A stretch of 64,000 nt of DNA, from contig NW_025215482.1 in NCBI RefSeq assembly GCF_001659605.2, positions 512,135 through 576,134 of the forward strand. The letters run 5' to 3'. A program made the translations under genes and the position numbers. The DNA comes from Manihot esculenta (Eukaryota; Streptophyta; Magnoliopsida; Malpighiales; Euphorbiaceae). The notes beneath the pieces are model-generated. The model ran no database searches. It was not told where the DNA came from and worked only from the letters and a program-made list of their open reading frames with translations. This document shows positions 33,301-46,300 of this stretch, piece after piece. The stretch's first letter is position 1, and the number at the start of each line of letters is the position of its first letter.

Positions 33301-35092
33301 ACCCTACCCATGACCTAGAGATGGCAACAGTTATCTTTGCACTTAAGATGTGGCGGCATTACCTTTACGGGGTTAAATGCGAGATCTTCACTGATCACAA
33401 GAGTTACAGTACATCTTAAGTCAGAGAGAGCTGATTTTGAGGCAGCGGAGATGGGTAGAATTGCTCAGTGATTATGATTGTAAGATCCAGTATCATACGG
33501 TAAGGCGAATGTTGTCGCAGACGCCCTAAGCCGGAAGTCACTAGGCAGTTTATCCATTATAGCAGCAGAGCGGAGACCAGTTGTGATGGAGCTTTATAAG
33601 CTCTTTGACGGGGATTACAGCTAGAATTGTCTGGTACAGGTGCGTTGATAGCACAGATGAGAGTGACACCTGTGTTTCTGGAGCAGATAGCTCAGAGACA
33701 GCATGAGGACCCTGAGTTGATGAAAAATTGCCAGGACTGTTCAGTCAGGCAATAATGCAGGGTTCAGATTTGACAGCAAAGGGATCCTTCGTTTGGGAGT
33801 CGACTTTGTGTACCAGATAGGGGCAGTGTGAAGGAAGACATTATGAGGGAAGCTCATAATGCGAGGTATAGTGTTCACCCAGGAGGCCACCAAGATGTAT
33901 CAGGATCTGAAAAGGGTCTATTGGTGGCCCCATGAAGAAAGAAGTGGCGCAGTTCGTGACAGCCTGTGAGGTTTGTCAGAGGGTGAAATTTAGAGCATCA
34001 GAAACCAGCCGGATTGCTTAACCCATTACCGATTCCAGAATGGAAATGGAGAACATAGCCATGGATTTGTAGTGGGTTACCAGTAGCGTCCAACAGGATA
34101 GACTCGATATGGGTGATTGTGGACAGACTCACGAAATCTGCTCATTTTCTTCCCTACGGAGTAACTATTCTGTGGATAAGTTGGCACAGGTCTATCTGGA
34201 TGAGATAGTAAGATTACATGGAGTTCCAGTGTCTATAGTTTCTGACAGAGGACCTCAGTTTACCTCTCGCTTTTGGCGGAGTCTGCAAAGTGCAATGGGC
34301 ACGAGATTAGATTTTAGTACTGCTTTCCACCACAGACTGATGGACAGTCAGAAAGGACCATCCAGACCATAGAGGATATGCTTCGACTATGTGTGTTAGA
34401 CTTTGGCGGTTCTTGGAGGCAACATCTACCTTTGGTGGAGTTTGCCTACAATAACAGTCATCATGCTAGCATTGGGATGGCTCCTTATGAAGCTTTGTAT
34501 GGGAGGAAGTGCAGATCCCCTGTTTGCTGGGAAGAGGTAGGAGAGAAGGCTCTTGCAGGGCCAGAGTTAGTAGACATTACCAGTAGAATGGTGCCCATGA
34601 TCAGAGAACGAATCAGAACAGCTCAGAGTAGACAGAAAAGTTATGCAGACGTTCGCAGGAAGCAGTTAGAGTTTCAGGAGGGTACTTGGGTATTGCTGAA
34701 AGTGTCTCCAATGAAAGGAGTGGTTCGTTTTTGGAAGAAAGGTAAATTAGCTCCACGGTACATTGGACCCTTTGAGGTGTTGCAGAGGATCGGAAATGTG
34801 TCGTATAAGCTGTATTTACCTGCTTCTATGGAGAGAATTCACCGGTATTTCATGTTTCTATGCTACGACAGTTTGTGTCAGATCCGAATCAGGTTCTGAG
34901 TGAGCCTGAGGTGGAGATTCATACAGATCTAACTATATAGAGCAGCCAGTGCGGATTCTGGACACGCAGATCAGACAGCTAAGGAACAAGGAGATTCCGA
35001 TGGTGAAAGTTCTATGGAACCACCATAACCTAGAAGAATGTACATGGGAGACGCGGGAGTCGATGCTCCAGCAGTATCCATATTTGTTTTGA
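30393..35092 (+). pseudogene. gag-pol: Gag-Pol of element C, broken by many single-base indels
   Basis: All domains of the family are recognisable in order: Gag with SKVKMTEYL-like sequence (about 30710), zinc knuckle region (31390-31500), protease MDPGASHSF (31760), RT YRQLNK (32480) and VIVFIDDIL (32760), RNase [11 protein letters not shown] (33200), integrase [12 protein letters not shown] (34240) and chromodomain tail [16 protein letters not shown] (35040-35092). The frame changes many times. Against the intact copy at 37330-41115 the breaks are mostly one- or two-base indels, for example near 31960 (bases lost before GATGTC), 32222 (T-run longer), 33500, 33730 (A-run longer) and 34850 (C lost). 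Substitutions are few. The indel-rich pattern near a contig end fits uncorrected long-read sequence at least as well as real decay. Confidence 0.88.
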
Positions 35093-35166
35093 GGTTAGTT
35101 TCCTCCTTGTGTTTTGTTTTGTTGTGTTAGGAACATCCGAGGACGAATGTTCTTAAGGAGGGAGAA

Positions 35167-37329
35167 TGTAATACCCGGCTAGAGTCCGGCACCGGAATTC
35201 CTGTTGTTTGGTGGACTCCGGGGTGTTGGGATTCTATATAAGGGTAGGATATTTGTTGTACTACGTGGTGTGATGTGTGTTGATGTTTTAAGGTTAAGAG
35301 AAGTGAATTTTGAGTTGAAATGACCTAAGGCAGTTGAGCCAAGTTCGGCCGCCGAAAGTAAGTTCGGCCGCCGAAAGTGTTTGGCTTCCGAAGGGAAGTT
35401 CGGCCCCCGAAGGTTGCATGCGTTTGCATGCGATTGGGCAGCCGAAATTGAGTTGGCCAGCCAGCTTTTGGGCATCCTTAGTCAGCATTTTGGACAGGTG
35501 TTATGTCCACCTTGTTGCCAGAAGCTTGGCCACGTCTCCCCTGGTTTATTTGCTGCGTTTGAGCAGCTCATGCATCACAAGGTTTGGAAGCAAAAAAGCT
35601 CCGTTTGTGTGAGTTTGAGAGTTTGAGGAGAGTTGGACTGTTGTCCTTAGTTCAGAGTGTTCATCTTCTTGGTACAGGAGGTAAGTAAGGCTCTTGACCA
35701 TGTTTCTATGTTTTCTGAAAGTTGTATGGAGTTGGGGAGAGGGAGATGCATGTGTAGATTAGTAATGATAGTTTTGATGAGTTATACATGTTTATGTGTT
35801 ATGTGTGATTTGTGGTTTGGGGTTATTAGATAAGTTTGGACCCCTGTGATCATATACATGAGTATATGTGTGTTGAGGAGGTGGAGTATATATGGTTTGA
35901 GTGGTTGAAGGGAAGGAAAAGATGGTTTGCCGTTGAAGCTGAGTTCTGGATGAACTCAGGTTCGGCAGCCGAAGGATCATTCGGCCGCCGAACCTCCTGC
36001 TTGGTGACTTGGTTGCCACAGCTTGCCCCCGAGTGTTTTTGCATGTTCGGCTCTGTTTGGGGGATTCGGCCGCCGAAGGTGCCGCTGAAGGTGTTTGAGT
36101 TTCGTCTCTGGAGAGGACATTCGGCCGCCGAACCTTCCGCCGAAAGTGTCCTGTTCAGCTCTTCTTTTGCATGCTTTGCTTGAGTTTTAGAGTGAGTTTG
36201 AGGGGATTCTTGGGGAGGTTATAGAGTTATGCTTATGATAGTTTGGTCCCTCATATTGAGTCTTTATGTGCTTATACAGACCAGAGGAACCAGAGAGAGC
36301 AGCAGTGAGTACTGCTCCAGAGTGTACAGAACCTGCAGAGTCAGTCCAGAGCCAGAGGTGAGTGGAACTAAACTGATTCCTTGATTTAATTCAGACATTA
36401 ACTACTTTTAGCATATTTCATGCATCATATTTATGTCATAGGGTGAGTGCATTAGAATGCATAAAGATGTTGCATTGCATTGCTTCCTTATTGGTGTGGG
36501 TAAATGCTGAATGATCCAGTAGTTCCAGACAGGAAGTCCAGGACCCCATTCTACGGCCTGGCAGGTATAGGAAGTCCAGGACCCCATTCTACGGCCTGGC
36601 GGGTATAGGCAAACGGTCTATGCTGGCAAAGGGTAAGTACAGGTGTTATATACACATATACATATATGGTACAGGAAGACCAGGACCCCAGTCTACGGCC
36701 TGGCACGGTTTACTGGGACTATGTGGTGACAGGTTTACTCTTGATGTGGACTGTCTGTGTTATGATGCATTCCATCAGATCATATTTTATTCAAATGTTT
36801 TTGTATTCTACTCACTGGGCTATAGAGCTCATCCCACTCCCTTAACCCCAGTTTTGCAGGTTCAGTGTACAGTGTACAGGGGATGTTCAGAAGAAGTCAG
36901 AAGTCAGAAAAAGCGAAGAGACTTGTAATAGCTTAGAGTGGACATGTAATATTAAAGAGATATGCTTGTGGTATATTCAGTTAGATATGTGCTTGACTTA
37001 GTGGTTTGTGTTGTAAATCTTTTGTTGTGTACATGATCTGTATATGTATATGTGTTTATAGAGTATGTGAAAAACCAGGCTTACCAAGTATGAGACAACC
37101 CATCTAGAGCAAGCTCTAGTCAGGGGTACAGAGTACTGGGTACTGAGATAGTGCATACACAGGGTAACCCCTGGTACAGAGAAAAGAATTGTTATGTTCA
37201 CAGTTTATGTTTGATCATGTATGAGATTTACAGGTACACAGAGGGTATAGCAGGCTTGCTACGGGTTCTGGCGGCCTTAAGCCGACCTGAATCCTAGCGC
37301 CGGTGACGGTCCATTTTGGGGTCGTTACA
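35167..37329 (+). repeat. 3' LTR of element C
   Basis: 2163 bp, TGTAATACCCGGC...TCGTTACA. Candidate donor AGGAG|GTAAGT after 35680, acceptor TTATACAG ending 36279, donor AGAG|GTGAGT after 36357, acceptor GTTTTGCAG ending 36859 (introns 599 and 502 nt, exon 78 nt). Palindromes TTCGGC-N-GCCGAA occur near 35345-35375 and 35960-36130. A tandem repeat with CCAGGACCCC and CTACGGCCTGGC lies at 36525-36705. Confidence 0.93.
36525..36705 (+). repeat. Tandem repeat in the element C LTR
   Basis: Three copies of a phrase GGAAG(T/A)CCAGGACCCC...CTACGGCCTGGC. Two are adjacent with a period near 40 bp; the third follows a spacer with TATACACATATACATATA. It lies between the same flanking signals as the A, B and D repeats but has no sequence in common with them. 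Confidence 0.85.
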
Positions 37330-40300
37330 AGTAGGTTCTGGAGTAAAGTCAAGTCTGGTCTGGGAATGGGTAGTGGCTCAAGCTCTGGCACAGCTATTCC
37401 AGCATGTAGGAGATGTGGACGACCACACAGAGGAGCTTGTCAGTTGGGATCTTCAGCCTGTTTTAGATGTGGACAGGTGGGGCATTTTGCTCGAGAGTGT
37501 CCTCAGGTGACTTTTGGGGCACCTTCCCAGCAGATGAGTTCAGGCAGTGTAGCACAGCCAGTAGGGCAGCCAGTGGCTCCAGCCATGCCTCAGAGTAGTG
37601 GCAGAGGTAGAGGGAGAGGGGCAGCCTCTACTTCAGCAGCAGGTTCCCGAGGTGGAAATCCGGTAGCCCCAGCACGGATTTTCACAATGACACAGGAGGA
37701 GGCTAACACGTCGAACACAGTGGTGTCAGGTAATCTCATCATTGGGTGTTCAGATGTGTATGCTTTGATGGACCCCGGTGCTTCTCATTCCTTTATTGCT
37801 TCGAGAGCCATAGAGAGGTTGGGTTTGATCAGTTCTGAGTTAGAGTATCCTCTCTGGGTCAGTGCACCTAGATGTGACCCATCAGTGGCAGTGTCAGTCT
37901 GTCGTTTCAGTCCAGTATTCATAGAGGGTAGATGCCTTCCAGCTGACCTTGTGGTTCTAGACTTGACAGATTTTGATGTCATTCTAGGGATGGATTGGCT
38001 ATCTGCATATAGTGCTATGTTGGACTGTCGAGAGAAGCTAGTGAGTCTCAGAGACCAGGATGGGTCAGAGTGTGTCTTCAGGGGAGACAGGAGAGGTACA
38101 CCCAGAGGTATGATTTCAGCCCTTCAGGCTCGTCGTTTGCTTAGGAGGGGTTGTCAGGGGTTTCTAGCTCATGTGAGAGAGCTAGACAGTCAGGTGAGGG
38201 AACCAGCCACAGTACCAGTAGTCCGAGAGTTTCTCGATGTGTTCCCAGACGATTTGCCAGGACTACCACCTGATAGGGAGATAGGGTTTGAAATTGAATT
38301 ATTGCCAGGTACTAGACCTATCTCTATTCCTCCCTACAGGATGGCGCCAGCTGAGTTAACAGAGTTAAAAGAACAGTTGCGGGACTTGGTAGATAAGGGT
38401 TTCATCCGCCCTAGTACCTCACCTTGGGGTGCTCCAGTGCTCTTTGTTAGAAAGAAGGATGGATCCCTCAGACTTTGTATCGACTACAGACAGTTGAACA
38501 AGGTCACTATCAAGAATAGGTATCCCTTACCACGGATTGATGATTTATTTGACCAGCTAGCTGGAGCAGGTTGTTTCTCGAAAATAGATCTGAGATCTGG
38601 GTATCATCAGTTGAGAGTCAGAGAGGCAGATGTGCCTAAGACAGCTTTCCGGACCAGATATGGGCATTATGAGTTCTTAGTGATGCCGTTCGGGTTGACT
38701 AACGCCCCTGCAGCATTTATGGATCTCATGAACAGGGTATTCAGTGAGTTTCTGGATCACTTTGTCATTGTGTTTATCGATGATATCTTAGTGTATTCCA
38801 GAGATGCAGAGGAGCATGCCCAGCATCTGAGGATAGTTTTGCAGACACTGAGAGAGCATGGTTTATATGCCAAGTTCTCGAAGTGTGAGTTTTGGTTACG
38901 GAGCATTGCCATCTTGGGACATGTGGTATCAGCAGAGGGTATTGAGGTAGACCCCAAGAAGATAGAGGCTGTAGCTAACTGGCCCAGACCCACGACAGTA
39001 ACTGAGATTAAAAGCTTTCTGGGACTGGCAGGTTACTACAGGAGGTTCGTTCAGAACTTCTCAAAGATAGCAGCTCCTATGACCAAATTGACTCAGAAGA
39101 ACCAGAAGTTTATCTGGTCAGACCAGTGTGAAGAGAGCTTTGAGGAGCTCAAGAGGAGATTGACAACAGCACCAGTGTTAGCTCTGCCTGTCAGTAATGA
39201 GGATTTCACAGTATTCTGTGATGCATCTCGAGTGGGATTGGGTTGTGTTTTGATGCAGAGTGATAGAGTAATAGCTTATGCTTCTAGACAGTTGAACAAG
39301 CACGAGTTGAATTACCCTACCCATGACCTAGAGATGGCAGCAGTTATCTTTGCACTTAAGATGTGGCGGCATTACCTCTACGGGGTTAAATGCGAGATCT
39401 TCACTGATCACAAGAGTTTACAGTACATCTTAAGTCAGAGAGAGCTGAATTTGAGGCAGCGGAGATGGGTAGAATTGCTCAGTGATTATGATTGTAAGAT
39501 CCAGTATCATCCGGGTAAGGCGAATGTTGTCGCAGACGCCCTAAGCCGGAAGTCACTAGGCAGTTTATCCCATATAGCAGCAGAGCGGAGACCAGTTGTG
39601 ATGGAGTTTTGTAAACTCTTTGACGAGGGATTACAGCTAGAGTTGTCTGGTACAGGTGCGTTGATAGCACAGATGAGAGTGACACCTGTGTTTCTGGAGC
39701 AGATAGCTCAGAGACAGCATGAGGACCCTGAGTTGATGAAAATTGCCAGGACTGTTCAGTCAGGCAATAGTGTAAAGTTCAGATTTGACAGCAAAGGGAT
39801 CCTTCGCTATGGGAGTCGACTTTGTGTACCAGATAGGGGCAGTGTGAAGGAAGACATTATGAGGGAAGCTCATAATGCGAGGTATAGTGTTCACCCAGGA
39901 GCCACCAAGATGTATCAGGATCTGAAAAGGGTCTATTGGTGGCCAGCCATGAAGAAAGAAGTGGCTCAGTTCGTGACAGCCTGTGAGGTTTGTCAGAGGG
40001 TGAAATTAAAGCATCAAAAACCAGCCGGAATGCTTAACCCATTACCGATTCCAGAGTGGAAATGGGAGAACATAGCCATGGATTTTGTAGTGGGTTTACC
40101 AGTAGTGTCCAACAGGATAGACTCGCTATGGGTGATTGTGGACAGACTCACGAAATCTGCTCATTTTCTTTCAGTACGGAGTAACTATTCTGTGGATAAG
40201 TTGGCACAGGTCTATCTGGATGAGATAGTGAGATTACATGGAGTTCCAGTGTCTATAGTTTCAGACAGAGGACCTCAGTTTACCTCTCGCTTTTGGCGGA

Positions 40301-41115
40301 GTCTGCAAAGTGCAATGGGCACGAGATTAGATTTTAGTACTGCTTTCCACCCACAGACTGATGGACAGTCAGAAAGGACCATCCAGACCATAGAGGATAT
40401 GCTTCGACTATGTGTGTTAGACTTTGGCGGTTCTTGGAGGCAACATCTACCTTTGGTGGAGTTTGCCTACAATAACAGTCATCATGCTAGCATCGGGATG
40501 GCTCCTTATGAAGCATTGTATGGGAGGAAGTGCAGATCCCCTGTTTGCTGGGAAGAGGTAGGAGAGAAGGCTCTTGCAGGGCCAGAGTTAGTAGACATTA
40601 CCAGTAGAATGGTGCCCATGATCAGAGAACGAATCAGAACAGCTCAGAGTAGACAGAAAAGTTATGCAGACGTTCGCAGGAAGCAGTTAGAGTTTCAGGA
40701 GGGTACTTGGGTATTGCTGAAAGTGTCTCCAATGAAAGGAGTGGTTCGTTTTGGAAAGAAAGGTAAATTAGCTCCACGGTACATTGGACCCTTTGAGGTG
40801 TTGCAGAGGATCGGAAATGTGTCGTATAAGCTGGATTTACCTGCTTCTATGGAGCGGATTCACCCGGTATTTCATGTTTCTATGCTTCGACAGTTTGTGT
40901 CAGATCCGAATCAGGTTCTGAGTGAGCCTGAGGTGGAGATTCATACAGATCTCACCTATATAGAGCAGCCAGTGCGGATTCTGGACACGCAAATCAGACA
41001 GCTAAGGAACAAGGAGATTCCGATGGTGAAAGTTCTATGGAACCACCATAACCTAGAAGAGTGCACATGGGAGACGCGGGAGTCTATGCTCCAGCAATAT
41101 CCATATTTGTTTTGA
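37330..41115 (+). CDS. gag-pol: Gag(nucleocapsid)-Pol polyprotein of element C', 5' truncated
   Basis: An open frame of about 1262 codons without its natural start. It is open further upstream to a GTG at 37303 inside C's LTR, which is not a plausible plant start; the first in-frame ATG is 37366. Content: [28 protein letters not shown] knuckle [14 protein letters not shown], Gly/Arg linker, protease [12 protein letters not shown] (about 37768), RT with YRQLNKV and FIDDILVYS (about 38490-38800), RNase [11 protein letters not shown] (about 39215), integrase HHCC and catalytic core (HPGATKMYQ about 39893, MDFVVGLP about 40078, SDRGPQF about 40262, SERTIQ about 40370), and chromodomain ending QQYPYLF at 41115. 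Closely similar to the A polyprotein. The lost part is matrix/capsid, so the fragment cannot form particles alone; the enzyme part looks intact. Confidence 0.92.
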   Translation, partial: SRFWSKVKSGLGMGSGSSSGTAIPACRRCGRPHRGACQLGSSACFRCGQVGHFARECPQVTFGAPSQQMSSGSVAQPVGQPVAPAMPQSSGRGRGRGAASTSAAGSRGGNPVAPARIFTMTQEEANTSNTVVSGNLIIGCSDVYALMDPGASHSFIASRAIERLGLISSELEYPLWVSAPRCDPSVAVSVCRFSPVFIEGRCLPADLVVLDLTDFDVILGMDWLSAYSAMLDCREKLVSLRDQDGSECVFRGDRRGTPRGMISALQARRLLRRGCQGFLAHVRELDSQVREPATVPVVREFLDVFPDDLPGLPPDREIGFEIELLPGTRPISIPPYRMAPAELTELKEQLRDLVDKGFIRPSTSPWGAPVLFVRKKDGSLRLCIDYRQLNKVTIKNRYPLPRIDDLFDQLAGAGCFSKIDLRSGYHQLRVREADVPKTAFRTRYGHYEFLVMPFGLTNAPAAFMDLMNRVFSEFLDHFVIVFIDDILVYSRDAEEHAQHLRIVLQTLREHGLYAKFSKCEFWLRSIAILGHVVSAEGIEVDPKKIEAVANWPRPTTVTEIKSFLGLAGYYRRFVQNFSKIAAPMTKLTQKNQKFIWSDQCEESFEELKRRLTTAPVLALPVSNEDFTVFCDASRVGLGCVLMQSDRVIAYASRQLNKHELNYPTHDLEMAAVIFALKMWRHYLYGVKCEIFTDHKSLQYILSQRELNLRQRRWVELLSDYDCKIQYHPGKANVVADALSRKSLGSLSHIAAERRPVVMEFCKLFDEGLQLELSGTGALIAQMRVTPVFLEQIAQRQHEDPELMKIARTVQSGNSVKFRFDSKGILRYGSRLCVPDRGSVKEDIMREAHNARYSVHPGATKMYQDLKRVYWWPAMKKEVAQFVTACEVCQRVKLKHQKPAGMLNPLPIPEWKWENIAMDFVVGLPVVSNRIDSLWVIVDRLTKSAHFLSVRSNYSVDKLAQVYLDEIVRLHGVPVSIVSDRGPQFTSRFWRSLQSAMGTRLDFSTAFHPQTDGQSERTIQTIEDMLRLCVLDFGGSWRQHLPLVEFAYNNSHHASIGMAPYEALYGRKCRSPVCWEEVGEKALAGPELVDITSRMVPMIRERIRTAQSRQKSYADVRRKQLEFQEGTWVLLKVSPMKGVVRFGKKGKLAPRYIGPFEVLQRIGNVSYKLDLPASMERIHPVFHVSMLRQFVSDPNQVLSEPEVEIHTDLTYIEQPVRILDTQIRQLRNKEIPMVKVLWNHHNLEECTWETRESMLQQYPYLF

Positions 41116-41155
41116 GGTTAGTTTCCTCCTTGTGTTTTGTTTTTGTATGGTTTAG

Positions 41156-41177
41156 GAACATCCGAGGACGAATGTTC
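41156..41177 (+). other. Conserved hairpin before the purine tract (element C')
   Basis: Arms GAACATCCG / CGAATGTTC with one mismatch and loop AGGA. C has the same mismatch at 35131-35152, so it is a feature of this subfamily. Confidence 0.8.
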
Positions 41178-41192
41178 TTACGGAGGGGAGAA

Positions 41193-43330
41193 TGTAATAC
41201 CCGGCTAGAATCCGGCACCGGAATTCCTATTGTTTGGTAGGATCCGGGGTGCTGGGATTCGATAAAAGGGTAGGATATTTGTTGTACTACGTGGTGTGAT
41301 GTGTGTTGATGTGTTAAGGTTAAGAGAAGTGAGTTTTGAGTTGAAATAAACCAAGGCAGAGGAGCCAAGTTCGGCCGCCGAAGATGAGTTCGGCCGCCGA
41401 AAGTGTTTGGCTTCCGAAGGTTGCATGAGTTTGCATGCGATTGGGCAGCCGAAATTGAGTTGGTCAGCCAGCTTTTGAGCAATCCTGAGTCAGCATTGTG
41501 GACAGGTGTTATGTCCACCTTGTTGCCAGAAACTTGGCCACGTCTCCTATGCTTTATCTGCTCAGTTTGAGCAGCTCATGCAGGCGTTTGCTCATTTACC
41601 AAGTTGTGAAGTGTTTGAAGCAAAAGTGAGCTTTGGAGAGTTAGTGAGGGTGAAGAAGAGTTGAGCCGTTTTCCTTTGTTTAGATCACTCATCTTCTTGT
41701 TACAGGAGGTAAGTGATGCTCGTGAACATGTTTTTATGTTTTTCTGAAGGTTTTTATGGGAGTTATGGAAGGAGATGCATGTGTAGATTAGTAATGATAG
41801 TTTTGATGAGTTATACATGTTTATGTGTTATGTGTGATTTGTGGTTTGGGGTTATTAGATAAGTTTGGACCCCTGTGATCATATACATGAGTATATGTGT
41901 ATTGAGGAGGTGGAGTATATATGGTTTGAGTGGTTGAAGGGAAGGAAAAGATGGTTTGCCGTTGAAGCTGAGTTCTGGATGAACTCAGGTTCGGCAGCCG
42001 AAGGATCATTCGGCCGCCGAACCTCCTGCTTGGTGACTTGGTTGCCACAGCTTGCCCCCGAGTGTTTTTGCATGTTCGGCTCTGTTTGGGGGATTCGGCC
42101 GCCGAAGGTGCCGCCGAAGGTGTTTGAGTTTCGTCTCTGGAGAGGACATTCGGCCGCCGAACCTGCCGCCGAAAGTGTCCTGTTCAGCTCTTCTTTTGCA
42201 TGCTTTGCTTGAGTTTTAGAGTGAGTTTAAGGGGATTCTTGGGGAGGTTGTAGAGTTATGCTTATGATAGTTTGGTCCCTCATATTGAGTCTTTATGTGC
42301 TTATACAGACCAGAGGAACCAGAGAGAGCAGCAGTGAGTACTGCTCCAGAGTGTACAGAACCTGCAGAGTCAGTCCAGAGCCAGAGGTGAGTGGAACTAA
42401 ACTGATTCCTTGATTTAATTCAGACATTAACTACTTTTAGCATATTTCATGCATCATATTTATGTCATAGGGTGAGTGCATTAGAATGCATAAAGATGTT
42501 GCATTGCATAGCTTCCTTATTGGTGTGGGTAAATGCTGAATGATCCAGTAGTTCCAGACAGGAAAACCAGGACCCCATTCTACGGCCTGGCAGGTATAGG
42601 AAGTCCAGGACCCCATTCTACGGCCTGGCGGGTATAGGCAAACGGTCTATGCTGGCAAAGGGTAAGTACAGGTGTTATATACACATATACATATATGGTA
42701 CAGGAAGACCAGGACCCCAGTCTACGGCCTGGCACGGTTTACTGGGACTATGTGGTGACAGGTTTACTCTTGATGTGGCTTGTCTGTGATATGGTGCATT
42801 CCATGAGATCATATTTTACTGAGATGTTTTACTGTTCTACTCACTGGGCTATAGAGCTCATCCCACTCCCTTAACCCCAGTTTTGCAGGTTCAGTATACA
42901 GTGTACAGGGACAGTCCAGCAGAGGATAGGAAAAAGTAAAGAGATCTGTAATAGCTTAGAGTGGACATGTAATATTAACGAGATGTAATAGTTGTTGCTT
43001 GACCTAGTGATGTATGTTTTATACATGATCTATATATGTATATATATTTTCCTGTATGTGAAAACCAGGCTTAACAGGTATGAGTTACCCATCTAGAGCA
43101 AGCTCTAGTCAGGGATACAGAGTACAGAGTACATGAGTACAGAGTACAGAGATAGTGCATGCACAGGTTAAGCCTTGGTTCAGCAAAGAGGTTTATTTTC
43201 ACAGAAAATGTATGATCATGTATGAGGTTTACAGGTACACAGAGAGTATAGTAGGCTTGCTACGGGTTCTGGAGGCCTTAAGCCGACCTGAATCCTAGCG
43301 CCGGTGACGGTCCATTTTTGGGGCGTTACA
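41193..43330 (+). repeat. 3' LTR of element C'
   Basis: 2138 bp. Nearly identical to the C LTR in the middle (about 41760-42760 against 35735-36735) but clearly different in patches: one palindrome-containing segment is missing near 41405, the stretch 41575-41690 is dissimilar, and 42775-43230 has many changes. The donor, acceptor, donor, acceptor series is present. The tandem repeat is at about 42560-42735. Confidence 0.92.
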
Positions 43331-46300
43331 AGATGTAACATGGGTGATAGACTTGCCAGTTGTTGGGATGGAAGCTATTAGGTCGAAATCGGGCACCGGA
43401 TGTAACATGGGTGATAGACTTGGCAGTTTTTGGGTTGGAAGCTATTAGGTCGAAATCGGGCACCGGATGTAACATGGGTGATAGACTTTCCAGTTTTCGG
43501 GATGGAAGCTATTAGCCCGAAATCGGGCACCGGAAGTAACATGGGTGATAGACTTGCCAGTTTTTAGGATGGAAGCTATTAGGCCGAAATCAGGCACCGG
43601 ATGTAACATGGGTGATAGTCTTGGAAGTTTTTGGAATGGAAGCTATTAGGCCGAAATCGGGCACCGGATGTAACATGGGTGATAGACTTGGCAGTTTTTG
43701 GGATGGAAGCTATTAGGCCTAAATGGGGCACCAGATGTAACATGGGTGATAGACTTGCCAGTTGTTGGGATGGAAGCTATTAGGCCGAAATCGGGCACCG
43801 GATGTAACATGGGTGATAGACTTGGCAGTTTTTGGGTTGGAAGCTATTAGGTCGAAATCGGGCACCGGATGTAACATGGGTGATAGACTTTCCAGTTTTC
43901 GGGATGGAAGCTATTAGCCCGAAATCGCGCAACGGAAGTAACATGGGTGATAGATTTGCCAGTTTTTAGGATGGAAGCTATTAGGTCGAAATTGGGCACC
44001 GGATGTAACATGGGTGATAGTCTTGGAAGTTTTTGGAATGGAAGCTATTAGGCTGTAATCGGGCATCGGATGTAACATGGGGATGGAAGCTATTAGGCCT
44101 AAATGGGGAACCAGATGTAACATGGGGATTGACTTGCCAGTTGTTGGGATGGAAGCTATTAGGCCGAAATCGGGCACCGGATGTAACATGGGTGATAGAC
44201 TTTCCAGTTTTCGGGATGGAAGCTATTAGCCCAAAATCGGGCACCGGATGTAACATGGGTGATAGCCTGTCTAGTTTTTGGAAGTTTTTGGAATGGAAGC
44301 TATTAGGCCGAAATCGGGCATCTGATGTAACATGGGTGATAGACTTGGCAGTTTTTGGGATGGGAGCTATTAGGCTGAAATCGGGCACCGTATGTGACAT
44401 GGGTGATAGAATTACCAGTTTTTTCGGATGGAAGCTATTAGGTCGAAATCGAGCACCGGATGTAACATGGGTGATAGACTGTCTAGTTTTTGGAAGTTTT
44501 TGGGATGGGAGCTATTAGGCCGAAATCGGGCACCGTATGTAACATGGGTGATAGAATTCGCAGTTTTTTCGGATGGAAGCTATTAGGTCGAAACCGAGCA
44601 CCGGATGTAACATGGGTGATAGACTTGGCAGTTTTTGGGATGGACGCTATTAGGCCGAAATAGGGCATCGGATGTAAAATGGGTTATAGACTTGGCAGTT
44701 TTTGGGATGGAAGCTATTAGGCCGAAATCGGGCACCGGATGTAACATGGGTGATAGACTTGCCAGTTTTTGCGATGGAAGCTATTAGGCCGAAATCGGGC
44801 ACCGGATGTAACATGGGTGATAGACTTGCCAATTTTTGCGATGGAAGCTATTAGGCCTAAATCGGGCACCGGATGTAACATGGGTTATAGACTGTCTAGT
44901 TTTTGGGATGGAAGCTATTAGGCTGAAATAGGGCACCAGATGTAACATGGGTGCTAGACTTGCCAGTTTTTGGGATGGAAGCTATTAGGCCTAAATCGGG
45001 CACCGGATGTAACATGGGTGATAGACTTTCTAGTTTTTGGGATGGAAGCTATTAGGCTCAAATCGGGCACCGAATGTAACATGGGTGCTAGACTTGCCAG
45101 TTTTTGGGAAGGAAGCTATTAGGCCTAAATGGGGCACCAGATGTAACATGGGTGATAGACTTGCCAGTTGTTGGGATGGAAGCTATTAGGTCGAAATCGG
45201 GCACCGGATGTAACATGGGTGATAGACTTGGCAGTGTTTTGGATGGAAGCTATTAGGCCGAAATCGGGCACCGGATGTAACATGGGTGATAGACTTGGCA
45301 GTGTTTTGGATGGAAGCTATTAGGACGAAATCGGGCACCGGATGTAACATGTGTGAAAGACTTGCCAGTGTTTTGGGATGGAAGCTATTAGGCCGAAATC
45401 GGGCACAGGATGTAACATGGGTGATAGACTTGGCAGTGTTTTGGATGGAAGCTATTAGGACGAAATCGGGCACCGGATGTAACATGGGTGAGAGACTTGG
45501 CAGTGTTTGGGATGGAAGCTATTAGGCCGAAATCGGGCACAGGATGTAACATGGGTCATAGACTTGGCAGTGTTTGGGATAGAAGCTATTAGGCCGAAAT
45601 CGGGCACCGGATGTAACATGGGTGATAGACTTGGCTGTGTTTTGGATGGAAGCTATTAGGACGAAATCGGGCACCGGATGTAACATGTGTGATAGACTTG
45701 CCAGTGTTTTGGATGAAAGCTATTAGGACGAAATCGGGCACCGGATGTAACATGTGTGATAGACTTGCCAGTGTTTTGGGATGGAAGCTATTAGGCCGAA
45801 ATCGGGCACAGGATGTAACATGGGTGATAGACTTGGCAGTGTTTTGGATGGAAGCTATTAGGACGAAATCGGGCACCGGATGTAACATGGGTCATAGACT
45901 TGGCAGTGTTTGGGATAGAAGCAATTAGGCCGAAATCGGGCACAGGATGTAACATGGGTGATAGACTTGGCAGTGTTTTGGATGGAAGCTATTAGGCCGA
46001 AATCAGGCACCGGATGTAACATGGGTGATAGACTTGGCTGTGTTTTGGATGGAAGCTATTAGGACGAAATCGGGCACCGGATGTAACATGTGTGATAGAC
46101 ATGCCAGTGTTTTGGGATGGAAACTATTAGGCCGAAATCGGGCATCGGATGTAACATGGGGGATAGACTTGGCAGTTTTTGGGATGAAAGCTATTAGGAC
46201 GAAATCGGGCACTGGATGTAACATGGGTGATAGACTTGGCAGTGTTTTGGATGGAAGCTATTAGGACGAAATCGGGCACCGGATGTAACATGGGTCATAG

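Larger units (their letters stand above)
30393..37329 (+). mobile_element. Element C: gypsy element, 5' end lost in the gap, nested in C'
   Basis: Starts in the Gag Pro/Tyr-rich region, runs through broken gag-pol, hairpin (35131-35152), purine tract (35155-35166) and a complete 3' LTR (35167-37329). Directly after the LTR end TCGTTACA comes AGTAGGTTCTGG, which is the middle of a gag gene without primer site or leader. The simplest reading is that C integrated into gag of element C' at about AGTAG; C's own copy of this place is near 31322. Its 5' LTR and the other half of the host gag should lie beyond 30393. Confidence 0.85.
37330..43330 (+). mobile_element. Element C': host element, 3' part, pol intact
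   Basis: Begins abruptly inside gag at the boundary of C's LTR, then carries an open nucleocapsid-pol frame to 41115, hairpin 41156-41177, purine tract about 41180-41192 and 3' LTR 41193-43330, followed by satellite in reverse orientation (AGATG at the junction). The 5' LTR, primer site and Gag capsid part are not in this contig. They were probably separated from the rest by the insertion of C. Confidence 0.85.

Noticed and set aside
36620..36928. Possible small gene of about 102 codons in the C LTR
   Set aside because: It lies on the LTR tandem repeat and AT-rich stretch, is not kept in C', and has no recognisable domain.
37303..37365. Start of the C' polyprotein at 37303 inside an LTR
   Set aside because: The codon is GTG in the neighbouring element's LTR; the frame is open across the junction by chance. 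C' has lost its real start.
37330..41192. Deletion of the C' 5' region as the cause of the LTR-to-mid-gag junction
   Set aside because: A deletion would rarely end exactly at the last base of an LTR. Insertion of C into C' explains the precise boundary, though deletion is not excluded while the left side is missing.
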